A DNA stretch of 64,000 nt. It comes from Nigrospora sphaerica. Lineage: Eukaryota; Ascomycota; Sordariomycetes; Amphisphaeriales; Apiosporaceae. The notes under the pieces were generated by a model. It did not search any database. It was not told where the DNA came from and saw only the letters and a list, made by a program, of their open reading frames with translations. Each line of letters starts with the position of its first letter. Positions within the stretch are counted from its first letter, which is position 1. Shown here one piece after another: positions 41,587 to 53,431 of this stretch. The DNA is taken from contig JAGVVL010000009.1 of assembly GCA_018287875.1 (NCBI GenBank), forward strand, positions 620,001 through 684,000. Reading direction: 5' to 3'. The position numbers and the translations under genes are program-made.

Positions 41587-42945
41587 ATGGTCGATTCACC
41601 ACCCTTGAGGCAAAGCGCGGGTGGTGAGAGCCGCCATAGGCCCGCCCCACCCCCCGAGCCGTCACCTCCGGACTCAAGAACACTATCGCTAGACAGCATT
41701 ACAGCATTTGGACGCAGTCCAGAGGATATACGCAGCACTATAGGCGACTTTAAACGCTTCCTAGCTAGTGAAGTTAACATTGCGGCCTTAGCCGCAGCAG
41801 TTCAAGCCGCCATTCCGGTCTTAAAGATAGCGGCTAAGGAATCGAACAGCCAGCCCAGCGTCGAAAGTTGTATCAATGCTATTGAGAACACGCTATAAGC
41901 TATTTATAAGGAAATTAAAGCTCCTAAGACGTACGTTACAGCCGCTACTGCCCTTACCGCCTCCCTAGTGCTTAGGGCCCCCTAGGTAGCTAAGACTCTA
42001 CCTCCTTAACACGAACAGGAGGTAACAGTTAAGGCCGCAGGAATTAAAGGCCGCACCTATAAAGAGATCGTGCGGAAAGTCAATATAGCAATAAGTAAAG
42101 AAACAGCAATAGCTATTTGGAAGCTTCCTAGCGGAGACTATACTATTACTTATAAGACAACAGAAGAGAAGCGACAGCTAGAAACCGACTGGGCCTAGAC
42201 TACCGAGGCCTTCGGAGAGAACGCCTCTATCTAGAAGAGAAAGATCCTAGTGGTGGCCTATAGCATCAACAAAGAGGCTATAGAGATAAACTAAGGGCAG
42301 CTAGAAGTCCAACTCCGGAACCAGCCCGGCGGCCTTATCGACGTCCTGGAGGCTAAGCTCCCTCGCAACGCCAAGAACTCGTCTAGGAAGGTCACGGCCC
42401 TATATATTGCAGTACCTACGGTTTAATATGCGGAACAGCTATATCGAGACGGCCTTATTTGGCAGTATAGCTACTATCTATACGAACCCTTTACTAAAGG
42501 AGCCCAGCTTAAGCAATGCTACCACTGCTACCGTTACGGACATATCGCCCGTGTCTGCCGCCACGCACGCAGGTGTGGGCTCTGCTCTTTAATAAAGCAT
42601 AGCGATAAAGAATGCCTAGAAGCCGAGAATAAAAGCCGGTACTGCTGTCTAGCATACCGAGGACCATACACTGCGTGGTTTAAGGAGTATCTAGTCCGCT
42701 AAGAGCAGGTCCAGATTATTAAGGCTGCTTATATCACGAGACCGAAAGGATTCGCACTGCCCTTATAAGAACCCTTTAAGCTAACAGCCGAGGACTAGTA
42801 GATAGTATAGCCACGGAAGCGTCGAGTAACTAGCTGCCATACTAGAAGCACCGGTAAAGCCCGCAGCAGAACCCACGAAGAGATAGACGATATAGACATC
42901 GAAACACCGGAGTCAACACTAAACAGTATCCACGCTCGACTATAA
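41587..42945 (+). pseudogene. LINE ORF1 (Gag-like, CCHC zinc knuckles)
   Basis: One frame from ATG 41587 (MVDSPPLRQSAGG) to about 42945, 453 codons, with interspersed TAG/TAA. A Pro-rich start is followed by a helical region. Then come CYHCYRYGHIARVC and CGLCSLIKHSDKEC, two zinc knuckles used for RNA binding in LINE ORF1 proteins. The tail is basic. ORF1 ends at the position where ORF2 begins, with an ATGA overlap in the better-preserved reverse copy (here decayed to ATAA). Confidence 0.75.
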
Positions 42946-45900
42946 TAGCGTTAAGGATCCTACATTAGAACACACAGAAAAGCAAGAAAACACAGATCCT
43001 GGCAGTCGATGCTATCTCCGAAGAGTACGACGTCCTGGCTATCTAAGAGCCCTAGCGAAACCTATATATACCGACCACCTACTACCCGAGATTCTCTCCT
43101 TACCACCTACTTTACGCGATCGAGGGAGGTAGGGCATGTATTTATATTAATAAAAAGTACACCTTAGTGTAGTGGATATACAAGGCGTAGCCAGATAAGT
43201 GTTATATGATAATCCAATTATTGAACGGTCCTATAACGGTTATCTATATATACTCGCCTCCCCCTAGGTTCACTAGCAGATCGGACCTGCCAGTTATCGA
43301 AGCCCTCTATGCCGAACCCCAGTTAAGACGAATAGTCCTCGTAGGAGACTTTAACGTCCACTACCCTGTCTAGGGAGGATATAATGTCCGACCCTATAAG
43401 GCAGCTAACAAGCTACTCCAGCTAGCAGAATCTTGGAGACTCCAGCTGATCACACCCCCTAGAACACCGATATAGACACGAAAAGGATACGCAGACTCTA
43501 CAATCGACCTAGCCTAGGCCACTGGCAATCTCTAGGTCGCCTATAACGGATACGCACCGTACGCAGGATCCGATCACCTCCCTCAGGTGATACACATGGC
43601 TAGACCCAGTATAGACCGCCAAGATAGGCCACGATGTAGCTGGAAAACAGCTGACTATGACCAGGCGAAGGCAGAAGCGGCACACCTACTATAGCCAGGG
43701 CGACTCGAGACACCAGAAGAAATCGATAGCTACACTGAAACGTTAACTAAGGAATTAACTCGGATAGCCGACCTAGTTGCCCCCCTCCGCTACTCTAAAG
43801 GGAGAGGCAAAGCCTGGTGGAACCGCGAGACAGAAGAAGCTATAGAGAAGGAGCGAAGAGCCCAGCGGATATGGCTTTCCGATAGGACGGACGTAGCTTG
43901 GCGAGCCCTCCGGCAGTCAACTCTCTTAAAGAAGAAAGCAATCCGAGAAGCCAAGACGGCATCCTGGAGACATATGCTCCACGAGGCGTCTAGCCAGCCA
44001 GCTGGCGTCTGGAATATCGCGAGATGGGCAAGAACGGAAGGAGCAGCACCGCCGTTACCCCCGGCAGTCCCTACACTTTACACACCGCGTGGCGAAGCAA
44101 CAACCCATAAGGAGAAAACAGAGGCCTTCCGAGAGAGGTTCTATCCCCTCCCTAAGGCTACGTACACCGGCTTCCGAACAACGAACCGGCTCGCAGCGCC
44201 TCTCGATATGGACAGCAAGGTGACAGCAGAACAAGTCCAAGACGTCCTTACTAAGGCAGGCCAGTGGAAGGCACCTGGGCCAGACCAGCTTCCGAACGGA
44301 TTCCTTAAACGCCTAGGAAAGCCCCTCTTCCAGGCCTTGGCCTCCTTAGCGGAAGCGTGCTAGCATATAGGATACTATCCAAGAGCGTTCCGGAAAGCAG
44401 TCACCGTCATCCTCCGGAAGCCAGGAAAGCAGCCAAACGAGTATCACCAAGCCGGCGGATGGAGACCTATCGCGCTGCTCAACACTATAGGGAAAGCGGT
44501 CGAGAGCCTACTAGCGCAACGGCTAGCTAGCTTTGCCGAAGAGAACGGACTGCTCCCGGACGAACAGATGGGCAACCGGAAAGGCCGCTCCACGGAAACA
44601 GCCTTACGGTTGCTAACGGACCTAGTCCGCACAGCCTGGAAACATAGAGGCGCAGCAACCCTTCTATCGCTGGATATTTCGGGCGCTTTCGACTCTGTTG
44701 ACTATAGAAGGCTCCTCGCTAACCTGCGAGCGCTGAGGGTCCCTATATAAACTGTCAGCTGGATCCGAAGCTTCCTATTTAACTAGTCTACTACGCTATT
44801 CTTCGATAGCTAGGAATCGGACGAGATTTCAGTCCCAGCAGGCGTCCCGTAAGGCTCACCCTTATCGCCTATTCTCTTCTGCCTCTATATAGCCGGTCTC
44901 TATAAGGCTCTCCGCGCTATACCAGGGATAGCTACTATAGCCTTCGCAGATAACACGAACTTCGTAGGCTTCGGTTTAAACCCCGAGCAGACCTACAAGC
45001 AGCTAGAAGCCGCTTACAGGATCTGTAAAGAATAGGCAGTCAGCTACAGTATAACCTTCGCAGTCTAGAAATATCACCTAGTCCACTTCTCTCGAAGACG
45101 GAAAGGTCCGGGTACGAAGATAGCCTTAGAAGGCCACGAAATCGAACTAGAAGACTCCTGCTGCGTCCTTGGCATCCAGGTGGATAGACGTCTCCGCTGG
45201 GACGTCCATATCCAGTCGATATCGAAGAAGATGGCGACGCAGGTCTATGTCCTAAACCGGATAGCCGGCTCGATATAGGGCGCGCCCCTCCAGCGAGCCC
45301 GCCAAGTCTACACAGCCGTCGTACAGTCTGCTATAGGCTACAGAGCCTTAAAATAGCACCATTATATTCCGAAAAGCAGGGCTAAGACACTAAGTGACAT
45401 TTAAACTGAGTGCCTCTATAAGGTCACGGGGGCCTTTAAGGCGATAGCAGCCACGACATTAGAAACAGAAGCCTACGTATCGCCCTTAAAGGTCTGGCTT
45501 AATAAAAAAGTGTCGGCTTTAGAAGAAAGGCTCCAACAGCCACGTATCACCTCGCTTATCCAAATAAGATGCGACAACGCAGCCAGATGGATTCTAACAA
45601 GACCGACTCGCCAACGCAGACCGAAAGGCCCCGACGCTCCCGATCGCAAGAGGTGGCTAGACGAATGGCTAGCTGGAGACTCAGCACATAAGGCTGAGGA
45701 GAGAGACTGGCTCCAGAGATGGCAACAAACGCAGAAAAACCGAACAGCGCGAGCCCTGGCAGTAACCAAGATACCGCCAGATAAGCACGTCCTCAAGCTC
45801 TATAAGGGACTCCATAAAGCCGAGAGCTCTATCCTCGTTTAAGCGAGGACTGGCGAGATTAGGCTGCGAGACTTCCTTTTTAAGTGTAGGGTTTTAGGCT

Positions 45901-46230
45901 TCGACAACCCCTAGTGCGTCTGCAGTCAGGGCAGGGAGACCGTCCGGCATATCCTCGTTTTCTGCCCACGGGAAAGAGAAAGACGAGAGTATCTCGCCCA
46001 AGCTCTAGGAGGACCGATAAACACGGACAGGATGCTCGACACCCCAGGAAAAGCAGGAATTATCGCGAGATAGCTACTCCGCTCCGGAAGGCTGGACATA
46101 TTCCAGCTAGCGAATCAACTTATCAGCTAGGAAGCGGGCGCGCTAAGCCCGATCTCGGTATGGCAGGTCAAAAAGCAGATAGAAGCGGTACGACGCAGCG
46201 GAACCTAGGTTTTTCACCCGGCCGGACGTC
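42938..46230 (+). pseudogene. LINE ORF2 (endonuclease-RT-RNase H), decayed
   Basis: Same protein as at 5330-8602. The ORF2 ATG is ATA here. Readable parts: endonuclease block to about 43370 (VGDFNVHYPV), the RT-flanking region 43974-44363, RT start 44568-44750 (LSLDISGAFDSVDY), motif B near 44830 (VPAGVP then TAA in place of Gln), and FADNTN near 44945, where the catalytic second Asp codon has become AAC. The C-terminal region 45510-45842 is open. Function is lost. Confidence 0.82.
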
Positions 46231-46341
46231 AGCCCGGAACGGTTTTCCTAGGCTAAGATGCGTAGGGGGTCCTCATGGCCTAAATAGGTCGCTAGGTGTA
46301 AGAATAATAAGAATAAGAATAATAATAATAATAATAATAAA

Positions 46342-47495
46342 ATACGTGCCTACTACTTCTGTAGAAATAAGCTTAACAGCCACCAAGGACTATACAACTC
46401 CTTCTCAGCCGAGGCCCACTGTATTCAAGGAATAGTCCTAGCCGGCGCAGTGACTGGCTGTTCTGTCAGGAATTTCGCCATGACCACCATGTGCTACGGG
46501 GATCACTGGGGCCAGTAGAACGTAACATAGGAGATACAGGCTTCATGTAGAATCCTTATGGCTTATCTGGATCCCAGACAAAACTGGATCCTTTCTATAC
46601 CACTAGCAGGTTTACTCTCTGCCCCCTAGCCAGGCTGTCGATTTGCAATGGGTTTTGCTGGGCCACACATGATGCACACTTTAAAAAAAAAAAGTTCTTC
46701 GGTGGTGGACCTACTAGGGCCATCATTTGAGATGAAGGCAATTCTGAGGGAACTGCATGCTACCAGAAGTAGCTTTGTCAGAGAGCCGGCCATCTTGGTG
46801 GTTTCGCTGCCGTCATCCACACCGGCGGAGTGCCTGATCCTGATTTCGGTCTTTAGGAGCCCTCCTAAACAAACAGCTTAAACAAGCATGCGTTTTCAAG
46901 GGCCAACTGAACCTTTCTGCTTGATGATTTCAAGCCGTCGTCGGCTTTGAAAACCGCCACGCTATCTACAACTCCGCAACTCCACAGCTTCGGTGGAAAG
47001 CGCCGACGCGGGGTGAGCAGAAACGGTGAGGTGGCTAGGACTTCGATAATAAGCCCGCAGTTCTGAAGCGGACCTGACAAGTCAGTCGTACCAATCAAAG
47101 TAAGCCGTTGCGAGTTTTCTGGCTCGCTAAGCTGTCCTTACAACTTTTCATACGTTGTCGACAGGCTCCGCTGTGTCGGGGCTCTTCCGACATGATACGC
47201 AAATAGGATAAATGTTTCGGCACCGAGTGCCGCACTTCGTTCCCGTTTCAGACCGTTGTTATGAATACATTGCAATAGACCTGTGTGCTGTTGGTTTACG
47301 ATTGCATTGCTACGTACCTGTATTTGATCATCATGCGCTCGTCGACCTTGTCCAATGCCTTCGTGACAGGCTCGCTTCTAGCGTCTTCTGGCTGGTATCT
47401 TGTAGTGCTTGTGTATTTACGCGCACGTTCGATGAAGAATTCAACCAAACCCTAAAATTTCCCTATCCCTAATTCAACCAAGTCCTACTAGTAAG
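46342..47495. other. gene-poor stretch
   Basis: No convincing gene, RNA or repeat was recognised. Composition resembles host intergenic DNA rather than the RIP-altered repeats, and an A11 run sits near 46683. Confidence 0.5.
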
Positions 47496-48661
47496 ACCTG
47501 CCGCACCGCATCGCAGACCTTCGCTCTACGCCCGACTTACCGACAGATCAGACGTTTGACTATGTCATCATCGGTTTAGGTATGACGGGCGCCGCCACAG
47601 CCTTTAAACTACTGACTTGAAATCTGGACTGTCCGTCTTGGTGCTTGAGGCCCGCACCGCAGCATCTAGAGCTTCGGGGCGCAATGGGGGCCACTGCAAA
47701 CCAGGCGACCACAGGAATAATGCCAATTGGATTGATCTTTACGGCGAGGACGAGACCTTGAATATGGGAAAACTTGAACAAGACTATGTGGATGATATGC
47801 GCGACTTCGTCCACAAGTACAATGTTTCGAGCGGGTGTGAGGATATGGAGATGGCAGACGTCTGTTGCACCAAAAACGCCTTTTGAAAAGGCCGTCGAGG
47901 TCGTCGAGCTCCAACGGACCATGGAAGAACGCAGGCCTAGAGGATGTTCCCCAGAGAAATCCCAGGACCATCTACCAGGGTCAAGTAGCGCGCGACTACC
48001 GGAGGTGGCCCGAAATGCTAGGGACATTGACGACCAAGGGCGCACGCAGAACCCATACCTAACCGTGTGCGCTATATTGGAGCTGGGCATGGAGATGGGG
48101 CTCCAACTGCAGACTCACAGGATGGCTCAGAAGCTCACACCCGTGTCTGGTCTGTCGGGCGGCTCGAGGGGATGGGAGATCACGACAGAACATGGCACGG
48201 TCAAGGGGAAACAGGTAATCCTGGCCAAAAACGGCTTTACACCGGCCCTGCACCTGGGAGCACAACGTCACCGACGACTCGGTCATCAACGAGACCATTG
48301 CCAAGTACCAGCACGGCCCCGCGCGCGCGTCACCTAAGGCCACGCCGACTGGGGCGAGACCACGTCCGTCCGCGCCGACTGGGTCGGAATCACCTGTTAC
48401 ACGCCCGACGGATTGCCAGTCATGGGTGCTGTGCCCAGAGACGCCAGACTTTGGGCTTCCGTCTGCATAAAGGGCCACGGTATTCACTGGGCGTTTCGCA
48501 GCGCCGAAGCGTTCGTCGAGATGATGATGAAGGGAGAAGGCGCCCGAGTGATTTCCGCAACTGTTTCGGGCCAACAGAGCTTAGAAAATGGGGCGTTGAA
48601 GCCGGCTACCGTTATCAAATTGTACACGATGATGCTACACCGCAAATGTGATGAAAGGTGA
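47496..48661 (+). pseudogene. FAD-dependent oxidoreductase (DAO family), broken
   Basis: The FAD-binding start is visible as TFDYVIIGLGMTGAATAFKL (GxGxxG). A frameshift near 47617 moves to GLSVLVLEARTAASRASGRN, which ends in the GGHCKPG block. More shifts follow near 47880, 48335 and 48400. Later pieces are AILELGMEMGLQL, GWEITTEHGTVKGKQVILA, GITCYTPDGLPVMGAVP and IKGHGIHWAFRSAEAFVEMM, the C-terminal FAD contact of the family. Members oxidise amines or amino acids, but the substrate cannot be told here. The lesions are indels rather than RIP-type stops. Confidence 0.78.
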
Positions 48662-49606
48662 CGTCGGCAGTGGCGCCGGTGACTGGTGCTGTTGTCTTAT
48701 CGCTTTTAGATTCGAGCAGGCGGCATCAGATGGATAATATGCTGTATCCAGAATGCTGTAAAAGAGTTATACAAAACACAGCTTAGGGCAGCTGGCTAGT
48801 ATAGTCAAATGCAGAAGAAAAAGCGAATCGAACTCAAGCAAGCTTAGTTATGTTCGATACAGAAGACCTAACAGAGGAAAGTGATTCTTTAATTACGAAA
48901 GAACCCGCAATGCGCCTCATGCCCTCTTTTCCATCATCATATCTTCATGTGTTGAATGGCCCGATGAGAAAAATACCAGCGCAGCCAAAGATCAGGTGTG
49001 TTGTCCCCCCGTACGACGGGAAGAGCCAGTCCGCAAAAGGTTGCCGTGAAGGCTACACCATGTTATACTGGAAGATAGAGTTCCAGAACTGATCCACTCA
49101 CGGAACAGAGATGTGAGTTATAACCGCCCATTCGGATATATCTTCTACCCGAGTGGTGTATTAAAAGCACCATGCGGGTGCACCGCGTAACACTACCAAT
49201 TCCACCGTCTTGAAGCAGAGACAGATTTGTTTTTGAACTTTGACCCACCCGACAACGTTCCGGTGGTGCCGTGGTATTCCCTGCGTGTTAAGATTTGGTG
49301 TCGCGTGCCGAATTCCCATCTGGCGGGGAGCCAGGAAGCCCGGCTCATCCTTGGATGTGCTAAGTGGATCGGTACAAAAGATACTCCAGCGTGTCCACCG
49401 GTTTCTGCGAGGTTTGTTTGATGTCGTCTTTAGCGTTTCCGAGCCTAGGTTGAACCCTCGTCGATCTTTCCGCCTCATCAAGACGGCCTTATCACAACCT
49501 GTCAATCTCGCCGCGTTTCACAAATGACTGCATTACTGTCTGTCTCCTCGGCTAATTTGTACACAACTGAATGCCATCGGTGCTAATCGTATTCAAATGA
49601 AAATAA
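48662..49606. other. intergenic stretch
   Basis: Nothing recognised beyond short unsupported ORFs. It contains the 3' flanks of the FAD pseudogene and of the reverse-strand pepsin-like gene. Confidence 0.45.
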
Positions 49607-50809
49607 CTACAGTCTCGCCTTGGCTGACGAGGCTTGTGCAGACCCAGCAACCGCACCCTGAGCAATCTGCAGGGTTTGAGCATCGTCATCATGGGCTATG
49701 AAGGCCGAGGCGTAGAATGTGCCGCCGAAAGTGCAGCCAACGTCACCAAGCTGCAGGTTCAGGCGGCAAGTGTTTGGCTTGCCGCCTGGGGCTTCGGCCA
49801 AGCTGCGAAAGGGAATCTTCACGGCGGCCTCAGACTTGCCGTCTCGGTCCTTGAATACAAGTTCGAAACCGGCATCCAGTGGGATGTCGGCGCACGCCTT
49901 CGGGTAGCGGGGGCTGACGTAGGGCGCGTCCTTTTCAAGGCCCGTGGCTGCGAAAAAGTCGTCGTCGGGCGTGGGGAGCGTAATACCCCAAGTACCCGAG
50001 TCGACGAGACAGTCGGGCGCGCTTTTGGGATCCGGCACGGGAATGGTGGTTTTGTTATCGGCCGGGCCGTCGATGTGCGCGACGCGGACCTGGGGCAAGC
50101 CCACGTAGTAGTAGCCTTTCTCCTGGCGATCCTGCCCGGCATTGCGCACCGTCACGAGCCTACCCATGTATTTGCCCTCGGTTACGGCGCCCCAGAGAAG
50201 AGTGCCCATTTGGGGTTCGTTAATGTCTTGCGGCGGTGCATCGAACCACATGGAGAAAACGGAGCTGTTGACGCGTCCGTCACGCAAGATCTGGGGGTGG
50301 ATTTCGGGACCACCGCCGATGGAGGGGATTGGAGCCAGCCCCATGATGCTCTTATCGTAGTGAGCGCCATTACAGGTGGTGCTGCGGGCCTTAATGTGGG
50401 TGAAGCTGCAGACAGCCACCTGGATATTGTCGATGGAAGGGTAGCCTCCAGCGAAGTTCATCGTGTCATTGACAGCGCTGGGGCAGGATATGATTTTGCC
50501 TCCACCACCGTAAGCGAAGACGGCGCTCTCGTTATAAGGCCCCGTGTGTGAGGTGGATGCCGGCCAGTCGAAGACCGGGTCAACCGTCTGGTTGCAGGGT
50601 CCCATAACGCCGAGATAGGGTGAGCCCGAGTTCACGATGGCACCAGGGCCATCGACCCAGAAACCATAGCTGCCCGTGTCGATAACGGTGGGAATTGCCT
50701 TCTGTGCAGGAGTTCCCCATGAGATGTTGGCAACGACTTGTTGGTCAATCAGGGGCTGGTAGAACACGGGCAGCGCTAGCGCGCTTGCCGTGGAAGAAAT
50801 GGGGAGCAT
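49607..50809 (-). CDS. pepsin-like aspartic protease (A1 family)
   Basis: A 400-aa frame with ATG at 50809. Both catalytic motifs are present: VIDTGSYGFWV (Asp 44) and LVDSGTWGITLP (Asp 270). The sequence NISWGTPAQKAIP before the first Asp matches the pepsin N-lobe; GGTFYASAFI near the end is the usual penultimate hydrophobic strand. A signal peptide is not obvious: the N-terminus (MLPISSTASALALPVFY) is short. The frame stays open upstream to about 50900 with coding-looking residues (GRGPSTNFHLGSIVAP), so a 5' exon may be missing or unrecognised. Likely a secreted or vacuolar protease; it diverges from the sedolisin at 51595. Confidence 0.82.
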   Translation of the reverse strand: MLPISSTASALALPVFYQPLIDQQVVANISWGTPAQKAIPTVIDTGSYGFWVDGPGAIVNSGSPYLGVMGPCNQTVDPVFDWPASTSHTGPYNESAVFAYGGGGKIISCPSAVNDTMNFAGGYPSIDNIQVAVCSFTHIKARSTTCNGAHYDKSIMGLAPIPSIGGGPEIHPQILRDGRVNSSVFSMWFDAPPQDINEPQMGTLLWGAVTEGKYMGRLVTVRNAGQDRQEKGYYYVGLPQVRVAHIDGPADNKTTIPVPDPKSAPDCLVDSGTWGITLPTPDDDFFAATGLEKDAPYVSPRYPKACADIPLDAGFELVFKDRDGKSEAAVKIPFRSLAEAPGGKPNTCRLNLQLGDVGCTFGGTFYASAFIAHDDDAQTLQIAQGAVAGSAQASSAKARL

Positions 50810-51526
50810 GTTGACAGAAAACGGTGCTACAATAGACCCTAGATGGAAGTTGGTGGAGGGGCCTCTTCCCTGCTCCGGAGCGAAGGGTGAGCTCGATCAG
50901 GTTCTATATAGCTTGTCCTAATCGAGTACTTACTCACTTCCGGAAGCTTGGTCTCCGGTTTGCTGCAATACGGGCCGGTTGGCGGCTCGTGATAGTGGGT
51001 CTCGAGTCGTTATCAGCTGGGGTCTTCCTTTGGTTGATACTAATAATAGCGTTATTAGCGGTACAGTGGTTTTCCGATTATCGGATATGACCCCGGAAGC
51101 GATTTTTCATGCGGTATACAGACACTAGGCTGAAGAGTTCTCCACTATCTGCCTCGTACAGATGAAAATAGGTAATGGCTTATCGATTCTTATTGAATAC
51201 GAGCTGACACACGAGTCTTCGGAAATCTTGTATTTAGTAAAGTATGAGTTCCTTTACAAGCGTCTAGATGTATAACAGAAATCTGGTGTAAGAGAATAGG
51301 GAGTATATCCACCAATGAGAAAGGGTCTTTGGCTCCACAAGTCTGGGTGCTCTACCCCTGCATTAGCGTGGGAAACGGTGTCAAATGGATACACCGATAG
51401 GTCGGTACCACACTTTGAATACGAACTCAACTGCCTTCTAGGCCGTAAACAGCATGATGATCCGATTGTAACCAACAATCCACGGCATGTGCTCAGGAAA
51501 AGACGGCCCACTAGTCTCTCGTCGCG

Positions 51527-51533
51527 TATAAAT
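51527..51533 (+). promoter_or_regulatory. TATA-like element of the sedolisin
   Basis: TATAAAT about 62 bp before the ATG at 51595, within the intergenic region shared with the divergent aspartic protease. Confidence 0.4.
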
Positions 51534-51594
51534 GGCCCTGGAGGATGTGGCATGGAAATGTTACCGCGCGCCCAGCCTTGACAATTTTACCAGA

Positions 51595-53384
51595 ATGTTG
51601 GCAACCCCTCTCGTTTCGCTGCTCCTCGGAGTCATCGCTGTGGTTGCGTTGCCCAATTGACAAGCAGTCTCGCGGAGCATGAAAGAGCTTCAGTCCCTAG
51701 TTCGTGGCATTTGGTACGCCGGGTCACTCATGATGACGTGTTGAAACTCCGCATTGCCGTCAAAGAGCATCGCACTGTCACTTCGGAACGCATCTTGGCT
51801 CGCAGCGATTCTGACCACCATCTGTACGGAAACTACCTCAATGCCGAAGAGCTTAGGACGTTTTTTGAACAGTCTACGTCAACCCATGCCCACACGGCTT
51901 CTCGGAACAACGTCGAGCGCTGGATCAAACAATACAACCTTTTCGTTCTACGCGAGGACAGTCGAGGGTTTGAAATCGAGATATCAGCGTCTGAAGCCGA
52001 GACCCTTATCGGTGCCCAATTCTCCTTCTACACCAGTGATGGAAACAACAAGCCTGTGGCGCGCACCGAGGCCTATTCCCTTCCACTTGGCCTAAGCGAC
52101 GATATTGAATTTGTGTACCCAACTGTCCACTTTTTCGACGCAAGCCGCCCCCAGGGAAATGAGGGTCATTTAGATCGCCGTCAGCATTTACCTACCGGCC
52201 CCTACGACTGCTCCAAGTACATTTGCCCAGTTAACCTTACCGTCAGGTACAACATTGACTACATTCCCGAGACGGCGTCAGCCAGCAAATTAGCCGTCGC
52301 TGGCTTTCTCGAAGAGAACGCTAATAAGGCAGACTGGGTTGACTTTATTTCCAAATACGGCCTTAGTAACACGAGCATTTAAGCGCCGTATAATGTGGTG
52401 AACATTAACGGAGGAGCGAACGACGATGAGAAGAATAGCGGAGTGGAGGCACAGCTGGACATGGAGTACACCACTGCTTTCACAGGCCCTCTTAACGTAG
52501 CATATTACCTGACAGGTGGACGCCCGCCGGCCGTGAACAAACCCGGAAACGTTCCAAAACCAGACAACGACAATGATCAGGAGCCCTATCTTGAGTACCT
52601 GGACTTCCTCTTAGCGCAAGACGATATTCCCCAGGTCGTTTCCATTTCCTACACAGATAACGAACAAACCGTACCCCGCAGCTACGCAGACTAGGTCTGC
52701 GACCGCTTCTCCTACTTGGCCCTCCGCGGCGTGACCATCTTAGTGGCCAGCGGAGACGCCGGTACCCAGGGTACGCGCTTTAGCGACTGCATCGGTCCCG
52801 AGGGACAGCCGCGCTTCATCCCGACATTTCCAGCCTCTTGTCTCTGGGTGACGACAGTAGGCGCAACGGCAGCCTACGGCGGTGTTGCTGCCTTCAGCGC
52901 AGGTGGTTTCTCTAATTACTACGCTCAGCCAGAGTGGCAGAAGGACGTGGTGGACAAGTATATCGCCGGCGGCAGCGCCAGCACGGGCGTCAAGGAGAAC
53001 CCCTGGTTTGCCTGGAACGCGTCCGGGCACGCGTACCCAGACCTGAGCCTACTCGGCGTTGACTACCTCGTCAGAACAGGAGGCTTCTTCATGCCGACCA
53101 AAGGCACCTCAGCTTCGACTCCGGTCGTTGCCACCATGATTGCCTTACTAAACAACATTCGCTTAAGGAGTGGCAAGCCTGTCCTCGGGTTTCTTAACCC
53201 CATTTTATACAAGAGCAACATGACAGAGGCCTTTGTCGACATTACTGAAGGCAATATCAATGGATGTGCTGATGCAGACCACCAGCAACCAGGATTTAAA
53301 GCCGCCGCTGGCTGGGACGCGGCCTCGGGCCTTGGTGCTCCGGATTTCGCCAAGTTGAGGAAGATCCTTGCTAGCGTTGAGTGA
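51595..53384 (+). pseudogene. sedolisin / tripeptidyl-peptidase (S53), inactivated
   Basis: ATG 51595 starts a signal peptide (MLATPLVSLLLGVIAVVALP). One base is missing near 51656; the frame then continues as the propeptide (RRVTHDDVLKLRIAVKE, NYLNAEELRTFFEQ). The catalytic domain has EAQLD (Glu and Asp of the S53 triad), LVASGDAG (oxyanion Asp), GTSASTPV (catalytic Ser) and a calcium-site-like DITEGNING near the end. Besides the frameshift there are two nonsense codons in the same frame: TAA at 52380-52382 and TAG at 52692-52694, the latter where a Gln is usual (YAD-x-VCD). The rest is well preserved, so inactivation looks recent. The active family cuts tripeptides from protein ends in acidic surroundings. 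Confidence 0.88.
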
Positions 53385-53431
53385 TGGAGGCATAGAGGCA
53401 GACGTACTTTACTATACACGTACTATTTGTA

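Larger units (their letters stand above)
41467..46341 (+). mobile_element. LINE (Tad1-like), near full length, RIP-decayed
   Basis: The forward copy of the LINE holds both ORFs and a 3' tail (AAT-rich, about 46301-46341). Its 5' limit is uncertain; it is set near an A-rich tract before ORF1. Compared with the reverse copy at 5219-8724 it carries dense C-to-T and G-to-A changes in the 5' half of ORF2, while 43980-44740 is nearly clean. Confidence 0.8.

Noticed and set aside
46626..46881. Short ORFs on both strands near 46.7 kb
   Set aside because: No recognisable domain, and an A11 run interrupts; not supportable as genes.
48850..49092. 80-codon forward ORF
   Set aside because: No motif, no splice context, no neighbour logic.
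49634..50551. 305-codon forward ORF
   Set aside because: Antisense of the aspartic protease; GC-rich codon structure explains it.
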